A DNA stretch of 11,340 nt from Acanthamoeba sp. SK_2022b (Eukaryota > Discosea > Longamoebia > Acanthamoebidae). Where the stretch lies: contig JANDJZ010001180.1 of assembly GCA_027943245.1 (NCBI GenBank), positions 1 through 11,340 of the forward strand, read 5' to 3'. Positions 5,369-11,340 of the stretch are shown piece after piece (the first letter of the stretch is position 1; every line of letters begins with the position of its first letter). The position numbers were made by a program, and so were the translations under genes. The notes under the pieces were generated by a model. The model ran no database searches. It was not told where the DNA came from and worked only from the letters and a program-made list of their open reading frames with translations.

Positions 5369-8131
5369 TCAGGAGAGGATGATTACGTCGTCCTCGTCGC
5401 CCGTTGCCGCTGACACCACCTTTGTGATGACGTGCGGCAGTGGCGGCAGCGGGAGGGTCGGCGGCGCCGCTTGCCGAACGATTGGAGCGGCAGACGGTTG
5501 CGTTGGGGACGTCGCCTTGGTGGCCACTGCTGCCGGCAGTGGCGGGGAAGGGGCCACCATTAATAATGGTGGGATTGCAACGGGCGGCCTCCGCTCGGCC
5601 GCACCCTTCCTGTCGTCGCTTGAGGCCTTCTTGTCAGTCGAGGCGGGCAGCTTCTTCTCGCTCTTCTTGTCGCTGCTGTTCTTCTTCTCCTTCTTCTCCT
5701 TCTTCTCCTTCTTTTCTTTCTTCTTGTCCGTCTTGCTCTTCTCGTCCGTCTTGCTCTCCTTCTTTTCGGACTTGCCTTCTTTCTTCTCCTTAGTGTCTTT
5801 GCTTCCTTCATTGTTGAGTTCTCCCTCGGGCTTGCCGGTTCTCTTCTTCTGCGACTTGATCGTTGTGTTTTTCCTGCGTGTATGTGACGACCAGAAGAAG
5901 ATCACACGACACGAACGAATGAACGCAGCGTCAGATCGCCGGCGTACGCAAAGGCCTCGAGCTGGCTCCAACACAGGTGGGAGGGGGCAACGTACTTGAG
6001 GACATCGGTGACAGTCATTTGGTCGGCAGGCCAGAACTTGGCAATCTCTTCGGCCACCCTCTTCCGTTCCTTTCGATCGCTGAGCTTCATTTCAGTGTCC
6101 TTCTCGCTGTGAGCGTGTGCGCGGGAGGGGGGGGGAGCGTGGCATCGCGTGCAATTGGATGTATCGCATCGTGTCAGTACATGGCCAGGCACTACTATCG
6201 GCGCCGAAATGGAGCTGGGGAGACGGAGGTGTACTGAAGCTTGTTGTGGAGTTCTACTCGCGCATCCACCAGCTCAAAGATGGTGTGCAGGAGGTTGCCG
6301 GCCTCGCGATCCCACTTCCACTTGACCGTCGGATTCAGGGCACGCGTCTTCTCGACCTTGGTTTTGAGCTCTTCGAGGAGGCTCTCGATCTTGTCTTCCA
6401 TACCTTCTTCTTCAGCCACGCTCTTGTTGTCCAGAACGCGTTTCATGTGATGCTGCGCGAGAGAGAGAGAGAGAAGAAGAAGAAGAAGAAGAAATCAGCG
6501 CTTAAGTCTCGCGGCACTGAATGGATAAAGCTCGAAAGTTTACTTAATTGTTTCAACAACGATAAAAATGAAACTGTGAACTACCTTAATAGTGCGTTCG
6601 TTGAAAGGAAGGCTCTTGACAAGTCGCTGAGTGACGTTAGAGGCAATGTGACCGTGCGGGTGCATCTTTCGCGCCTCCACGGCCACCTGGTACAGATGCG
6701 CGTCTAGTTCCCTCGGCAGACGCTTCTTCCCGCCCTCGGCAAGAGGATCTTTTAGCCCCCCCCCCCCGAATGATCAGTGATTATTAGGGTCGGTGAGCGA
6801 CGATCAGGAGAAGGGAGAGGGGCCATTCGCTGTCGTACGCAAAGGGACGGCCCGCTCGAGGGCCTGGATCGCAGACTCGACGCTGGGCGACAGCGCCTGT
6901 GCCTGAAGCGAGAGAGTTTAGCGGGCGTCCAGGACCGCTCATTGGGGTCAAAGGAAGAGACGGGCGGGGGGGGGGGCAGCTCCTTGACGCACCACGGCGG
7001 GAGGCTTAGGCTTGGGAGCAACAAACTGTCCAGCGCCGCCAGCCGACGACGATGAGGACGATGGGGATGTGGACTGAAAGGCGAGGGCCTGAATCTTGCT
7101 GTTGCCCTTCTTGCCTTCGCCCTCCTTGGTGGGGGAGGAACCCACGCTGCTGGTCTTGGTCTTCTTCTTCGGTCGCTCCTTCTTGTCCTCCTTGCCGTTC
7201 TTGGAATCGTCACGGCCCTCCTTGGCCCTGATGTCTTTGTTGTCCTTGTTGTCCAGCGAGCGCTTTCTCTTCTTCTTTTCCTCTTGCTTTAAGGTCGAGA
7301 GGCGGCATCATATGAACACACGAGAAACAGCTGCACTGAAATGGGGGAAGGAGGAACAACGTACAAAGGCTTGTGCACTATTCTCGCTCTCGCTAGCGAG
7401 TTCAAGCGTGCCTTTGTTGATGAAGAAGCCATCGTGCTTCGTCTTGGGCGCATCGGAAAAAGTTTTCTGGTCGAGCAGGAGCAGGCGGAGGAGGCCACGT
7501 GGTGCATCAGTCATGTCATCACCACTGGTGCTCGTGCGAACCACCCACCGGGTGGACCGTACCCAGTCGCTGTCGTCGATGAACGAATCTTCAAAGTCGT
7601 AGTCGTCTTGTTTGCGTCCCTGGCTATACTCACCACCGTACATCCTTTCGATCCGCTCAATCACACCCGAAAATCGATTTACCTTGGGGCCAGCGGGCAG
7701 CATATTCTCTATCTCTGAGGGGCTAAGCTCCCTCTGCGCGCGATCAAGGGGGGGGGGGCACATTGTGATCACTTGGTGCGAGACAACATAAAATTATTAA
7801 GATATCAACTCCACGAACGAACCTCTTCAATTTCCTCATCTATACTGTCTTCCTCATCATCATCTTCGTCATCATCATCATCGCTTGAATCACTGTCTTC
7901 CTCGTCGTCATCTTCATCTTCGCCCTCGAGCCCTTCCTCTTCCATACCGTCCTGGTAATCCTCATCTTCCGACGATTCGCCCAATTGTTCTCGATACTTG
8001 GCCATTACCTCAGCAATGTCTACGATAGTGGGGGAGTTACTCTTTCCACTGAGCAAAGGGATCTCTATGCGTATGGTGGCCTTGCTCAAGTAATCCTCCT
8101 TCGGCTGCGCAAGAGGCAGCACTGCCTCCAT
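5369..8131 (-). CDS. Ubinuclein/HPC2 homologue, HIRA histone-chaperone subunit, nine exons, about 661 aa
   Basis: A subunit of the nuclear HIRA complex, which deposits histone H3.3 independently of replication. Exons by my splice calls, all phases consistent: 8131-7823, 7733-7563, 7466-7365, 7286-6993, 6902-6839, 6748-6585, 6452-6235, 6106-5948, 5873-5369. Residues 50-103 are a very acidic tract. The Hpc2-related (HUN) domain core is YDFEDSFIDDSD (148-159), followed by KHDGFFINKGTLEL (170-183), the usual continuation in UBN1/UBN2. Residues 195-292 are Lys/Ser-rich. The ubinuclein middle domain spans about 320-480, with KWKWDREAGNLLHTIFELV (412-430), matching the WND-x-IR-x-LL region of UBN1, and AKFWPADQM near 465. 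The C-terminal exon has a long Lys/Glu run and Pro/Ala-rich tail. The start ATG has context AAG-ATG-G. The frame is open further upstream, so the N-terminus is the least certain part. Confidence 0.88.
6459..6494. repeat. Purine microsatellite (GA)n/(GAA)n in an intron
   Basis: A GA run passes into a GAA run inside the ubinuclein intron 6453-6584. On the coding strand it is a pure pyrimidine stretch just before the acceptor CGCAG, so it doubles as that intron's polypyrimidine tract. Confidence 0.75.
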
Positions 8132-8803
8132 CTTCTTCTTCTTCTTGTTGTTCTTATATTTAGCTCTTTTCGTGCAGCTTGGTGGCGTGAGAGCAGCGCG
8201 CGGCAGGCAAACCTTGCGGTGTGCTGTCCGGCCTCCTGCCACAGGTTTTTTCCACTGGCCTGGCGCGCTTCCGGGCGTGATTCTGGCCTGCCTTCTGCCT
8301 CGGCCAGCTCTTCGACCAAACACCGCACTCCCTCGTGATCCAAAATTGTACCAGCATATTCAATTCCCCTCTGAGAAATAGATACACCAACATGGCCATG
8401 CCAAAGCAATAAGCTGATGACATCAGCCAATATAACAGAAGTGTGAGCAATGTAGTAATGAAGTTGAAGGAGAGTGGGTGGCTGAGATATCAGTGAAGAT
8501 GGTGAGTGGAGAACGCATGGGAACAATTGAAATTGTGAAGTAGCAACAAACATGCCAATACATGATTGCTTGGAGTTTTCTGCCAATTTTATGATGTTAA
8601 ACTGTGTTACCACAACTTGTGTATTGCAGGTGGACAGCAAACAAACTCTTCAGGAAATAAATCCAGACTAGATATTTACAGACTGGCTTTGCCCGATTCC
8701 TGCCGGCTGGCCAGGGCAGGAAGAGGCAGGGGAAAAATCGGGAGGAAAAGAAAACGTGTGCCCTTGGATTCCGCACCATCTTCGAATCGAAGCTTCTGAC
8801 GCC
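8132..8803. promoter_or_regulatory. Divergent intergenic region with a CpG-poor insert
   Basis: This 672-bp interval separates the divergent starts of the ubinuclein gene (8131, -) and the membrane-protein gene (8804, +), so it should hold both promoters and 5' leaders. Bases 8132-8340 are GC- and CpG-rich like the host. Bases 8341-8690 have a single CpG (8513-8514), lower GC, and abundant TG/CA, like the subtelomeric foreign block. No clear TATA box or gene is visible. An open minus frame crosses the patch (8086-8640), but it overlaps the ubinuclein exon and looks accidental. Confidence 0.55.
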
Positions 8804-10865
8804 ATGTCGAACCTGCAGCGAGACGGAGACGGCGACTGGGTGGCAGCGTATGGAAGCCCAGCAATTAGTCGGCCCAACAGTCTGTCCTTCCACGGCTCGG
8901 GGACGTGGGCCGTAGGCAGCCGAAGTCCCTACAGCAAGAGCGGGGAGTGGGCCGAAGGAGGAGGAGGAGAAGGGGACGAGGGAATGGATTTTGCGGCTGA
9001 GCACCAACACGGCGTTGTGCCTGAACGCGAGGCGAGCGACGAGAACGCGCCCCCTGCCGACATTCCACCCGAGGAGCTGCCCAAGCTGGCACGTGAAACC
9101 GCCGAGTGGGACTTTGCTGCCGTGCTCCAACGACGTCACTCGCCCGCCCGCCGCATCTTTGCTCTTATCATCTACGCTCTCGGTTCGCCCAACCCATCTT
9201 ATATATTATTTTATTTTCTTTATAATCTTTTATTTATAAGGTAGGATCTTTATTTATTAATAAATAAAATCAATAAATAAAAGATTTTAAAAAGATTTAT
9301 AAATTATAATTTAATATTTTTTATATATAAAGATAAATAAAAATTTAAAACATGCTACGTCATTTGGTGTGTATCGTCGTCTTGACGTAACGTTGGCGGG
9401 CAGTGCTGGGAATATTTACGGTGGGCACCTGGTTCGTGCCCTGCATGGAGCTGAGGAAGCACTCACTCGTGTCCGACTACCTCGACACGGCCTGCCTGCC
9501 CTGGAGTTCGTGCGCGCTCTGGATGATCCTTCTCATCGCCGGCTTCACTTACGTCTCTTTCTGGACCTGCGGTCGCGACAATCCCTTCCAGGGCCCTTCC
9601 CGCACCTACTACGTACACCCTCTTCCCTCTCATGTGCCGCTGATTACTAGATCACCCACCACATCGCGTGCCAGGTGGGGCGTGTGCTGATTCATCCCCC
9701 CCCCCAATCGTGTGTATGTCGGTTGTCTCGCAGGATGTGCTGCTGTTGGTCCCCGCCGGGCTGGTGCTGTTCTTCCTCGGGCCGGTGTTCACCCTTGCCG
9801 GCACCACCCGACCCAGCACCGCGGGCGCCGAACTCACGGCGAGACTGCTGGGGCTGCATCATGAAAAGTTTGGCTACAGCGTCGTGGTACAGCCTTCACT
9901 TCATCTTGCCTCCCAGTGAATAATATTATCACTGGCAATCACACCCTCTGCTTACTCTGCTGCCCACTTCATGATGATCTTTTTTGGTGCAACCGATGCG
10001 TGCCAGTACAACTACTGCTTCTACGTGCTGCCCTTCCTGGTGGGTCTCCAGTACTCACTGCTGGACAAGCTCAAGGTGTTCAATCGCCTGGGCACCAAAC
10101 TGAGCACGGGGTACTGGCTTCGACTCACCTGCGCGGAATTGGGCGCGCTGGGCGTGGTCATGCTCTTCCTCGTGCCTTTCCTCGGCTTCCACATGTGGCT
10201 CCTGGTGCCCTTTCCCCGCTCACCACACCACACTGCACCGCACCACGCGCGATGTTTTGCCAAAACTGAAAGCGGGTGGCGCGCCAGTACCTCCACGACT
10301 GGTTCACGATGGCTCTTTTTCTCATCGCCTACGGGATCTTCGTCGTTCTCCTCTACATCATTGGCCTCGCCGGACTATGGTGCCCATCCATGCTGCTGCT
10401 GCCTTCTTCCCTAACAAGCCTGTAATAGTAGTGTGGTGCCTGTTCGGGCGGGCTGCCTCACACGCGCGAGCGTGTTATGTGTGGCAGGCACAATCGATTT
10501 CGGTTTTCGATGCACCACTACTTTGTGGCGGCCTTCCTCCTTCCTTGGACCGGCTTCTTCAACCCCATCTCCGCCGTTCTCCAGGCCTTCCTCGCCGGCA
10601 TCTTCACCGAAGGTCTCAACCCCGCCCCTCGCTACAACATTGATTTTCTTGGGTGTATTCGTATATGTACAACTTCTTCCTGATCAAATCGGTTACTCGT
10701 GGCGCAGGAGTGAGCCGGTGGTCGTTCGGGCGGCTGTTCCGAAGCATTCCGCACGAGAGGAGGATCATGCTCTATCTGGATTGGGTAAAGCACGAACACA
10801 GTGACTTCCTCTCGGACTACTCTGAGGAGCTCACCCGGTACGAGGTCCTGGGCCGCGCCTTCTAA
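8804..10865 (+). CDS. Multi-pass membrane protein, C-terminus like fungal LCCL-domain proteins, seven exons, 437 aa
   Basis: Exons by my splice calls, phases consistent throughout: 8804-9182, 9404-9612, 9734-9886, 10007-10204, 10288-10379, 10488-10612, 10708-10865. The ATG at 8804 (GCC-ATG-T) is the first in frame. Residues 1-115 are soluble, Ser/Gly then Glu/Pro-rich. About eight hydrophobic segments follow, including IFALIIYALVLGIF, WMILLIAGFTYVSFW, LLLVPAGLVLFFLGPVF, FYVLPFLVGLQYSLL, VVMLFLVPFLGFHMWLL and MALFLIAYGIFVVLLYI. The last pair begins HHYFVAAFLLPWTGFF and ends AFLAGIFTEGVSRWSFG. The His-His-Tyr opening and the GxFxxGVxRW ending recall the C-terminal membrane region of fungal LCCL-domain proteins. 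That likeness is from memory and no LCCL domain is present. The reaction or cargo is unknown. The soluble tail is charged (HERRIMLYLDWVKHEHSDF). Confidence 0.75.
9197..9352. repeat. AT-rich fold-back sequence inside intron 1
   Basis: About 155 bases of nearly pure A+T sit in the 221-bp first intron of the membrane-protein gene, amid GC-rich exons. The centre is a perfect 20-bp palindrome at 9249-9268. It is flanked by a 14-bp inverted pair (AATCTTTTATTTAT at about 9224-9237 and its complement at about 9272-9285), and weaker complementarity continues outward. It may be a small fold-back (MITE-like) element or simply a structured intron; no target duplication is evident. Confidence 0.7.
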
Positions 10866-10880
10866 ACTGCCTCGACGCAG

Positions 10881-10923
10881 ACGGCCGCTGTAGGCGGCTG
10901 TTTGAAAGTTTAGCCGACTAAAC
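10881..10923 (+). terminator. Two short hairpins in the 3' flank of the membrane-protein gene
   Basis: About 15-60 bases after the stop codon lie GCCGC-TGTAG-GCGGC, extendable with mismatches, and then GTTTAG-CCGA-CTAAAC (10908-10923), a perfect 6-bp stem with a 4-base loop. A T-run follows at 10934-10940. They may shape the mRNA 3' end between this gene and the convergent one at 11069. No AATAAA signal is seen immediately there. The role is inferred from position only. Confidence 0.35.
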
Positions 10924-11068
10924 GTTGCTGGTCTTTTTTTAATGCGAATTTTTAAACAAAAAAAAATCAAATATTGTTTTTACATTTCATCCACGCGCAC
11001 GATGCGGCCCATCCAGACGAACGGTTCTTCATGATGATACTTTGTAATAGGTCCAATTCCAAGGGAAC

Positions 11069-11179
11069 TCACGAACAGGCCTCCATGTTCCCAAAGACGT
11101 TGTACACGGTGAGACAGGCGTGCAGTTGCGTGAGGGCGCCCACGATCGTGAAGCAGTGCCATAGACTGTGGCTGCACAG
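11069..11179 (-). CDS. Last exon of a probable PAQR/hemolysin III-type membrane receptor (partial)
   Basis: A minus-strand reading frame of 36 codons plus stop follows a good acceptor (pyrimidine-rich, ending TTGAGCAG). It begins LCSHSLWHCFTIVGALTQLH and ends with Cys-Ser. PAQR proteins (adiponectin receptors, plant and yeast HHP/Izh) finish with a His-x3-His zinc-site motif in SHQxxH, a last membrane helix rich in Val/Ala/Leu, and often a terminal Cys. All three are seen here. The upstream part of the gene lies past the window edge or behind the hexamer repeat. A GTGAGT donor overlaps the stop (about 11067-11072), so another short exon toward 10980 is possible. The family call rests on one short exon and is tentative. 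Confidence 0.45.
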   Translation of the reverse strand: MCSHSLWHCFTIVGALTQLHACLTVYNVFGNMEACS

Positions 11180-11244
11180 CTGCTCAAGTCGGGAGAAGCG
11201 GGCGATTGTCAGAGTGTGCGGTCCCATAAGACAATCAATGAAGA

Positions 11245-11340
11245 GGTGGCGGTGGCGGTGGCGGTGGCGGTGGCGGTGGCGGTGGCGGTGGCGGTGGCGG
11301 TGGCGGTGGCGGTGGCGGTGGCGGTGGCGGTGGCGGTGGC
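11245..11340. repeat. (GGTGGC)16 hexamer array running off the window
   Basis: Sixteen perfect GGTGGC units reach the last base, so the full length is unknown. On the minus strand it is (GCCACC)n, upstream of the PAQR-like exon. It is most likely in that gene's intron, though one frame would stay open through it as a His-Arg repeat. Confidence 0.97.

Noticed and set aside
5560..5811. Arg-rich minus ORF
   Set aside because: Shifted-frame shadow of the same Lys-rich exon.
5274..5999. Plus-strand ORF of 241 codons with long Phe/Ser runs
   Set aside because: Antisense of the Lys/Glu-rich last exon of the ubinuclein gene; AAG repeats keep the opposite strand open.
7773..7958. Plus-strand poly-Ser ORF
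   Set aside because: Antisense of the acidic Asp/Glu tract in the first ubinuclein exon.
8086..8640. Minus ORF of 184 codons across the divergent intergenic region
   Set aside because: Overlaps the ubinuclein first exon in another frame, mixes two very different base compositions, and matches no family I know. Kept only as a CpG-poor patch.
10657..10707. Reading the membrane-protein gene straight on from 10612 without an intron
   Set aside because: That frame ends at TGA (10681) and would need a frame change to reach the conserved tail. The 95-bp GT-AG intron 10613-10707 restores both frame and the GVSRW motif.
10980..11177. Minus ORF of 65 codons
   Set aside because: Different frame from the PAQR-like exon and shows no membrane or family features.
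1..11340. tRNA, rRNA or CRISPR-like arrays
   Set aside because: No cloverleaf with conserved TTCGA-type arms, no rRNA-like sequence and no spaced direct repeats were seen.

Overview
The window starts at a chromosome end. Positions 1-557 are a terminal CCCTAA array, read 5'->3' as the C-rich strand of a left telomere. The rest is eukaryotic: GC-rich, CpG-rich genes cut by short (74-221 bp) GT-AG introns. The best fit is an amoebozoan such as Acanthamoeba. That is inferred from telomere type, base composition, intron density and gene content; no marker gene proves it.

Layout. (1) 1-574: telomere plus a CA microsatellite. (2) 575-3332: a compact intron-less block unlike the host. It has five intact small ORFs, each with one or more hydrophobic segments (68, 128, 133, 125 and 71 codons), a sixth of 46 codons, a tiny basic ORF, and one larger gene split by a frameshift. 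The ORFs lie 26-60 bp apart and nearly all carry a membrane segment near the C-terminus. This looks like part of a DNA virus with a membrane-containing virion, but no hallmark gene (major capsid, packaging ATPase, polymerase) is in view. (3) 3333-3349: a short interstitial telomeric tract in the same orientation as the chromosome end. (4) 3350 to about 3890: a second foreign-looking segment with a decayed ORF that runs into that tract. Segments 2 and 4 together have about 20 CpG in 3.3 kb, and segment 4 has none. CpG density returns to host level at about 3895.

(5) 4149-5146 (-): a two-exon ELOVL6-like very-long-chain fatty acid elongase of 288 aa with a C-terminal KKxx signal. (6) 5369-8131 (-): a nine-exon ubinuclein/HPC2 homologue (about 661 aa), the histone H3.3 chaperone partner of HIRA. 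(7) 8132-8803: the divergent promoter region, holding a third CpG-poor patch. (8) 8804-10865 (+): a seven-exon, roughly eight-pass membrane protein (437 aa) whose C-terminus resembles that of fungal LCCL-domain membrane proteins. (9) 11069 to beyond the edge (-): the last exon of a probable PAQR/hemolysin III-type receptor, preceded by a (GGTGGC)16 tract that runs off the window.

The host genes are housekeeping genes with no obvious shared pathway. The most unusual part is the distal 3.9 kb. It reads as two foreign inserts stacked at a chromosome end, each capped by telomeric repeat and both CpG-depleted in a way that suggests cytosine methylation. The older one is broken; the younger one keeps most ORFs open.
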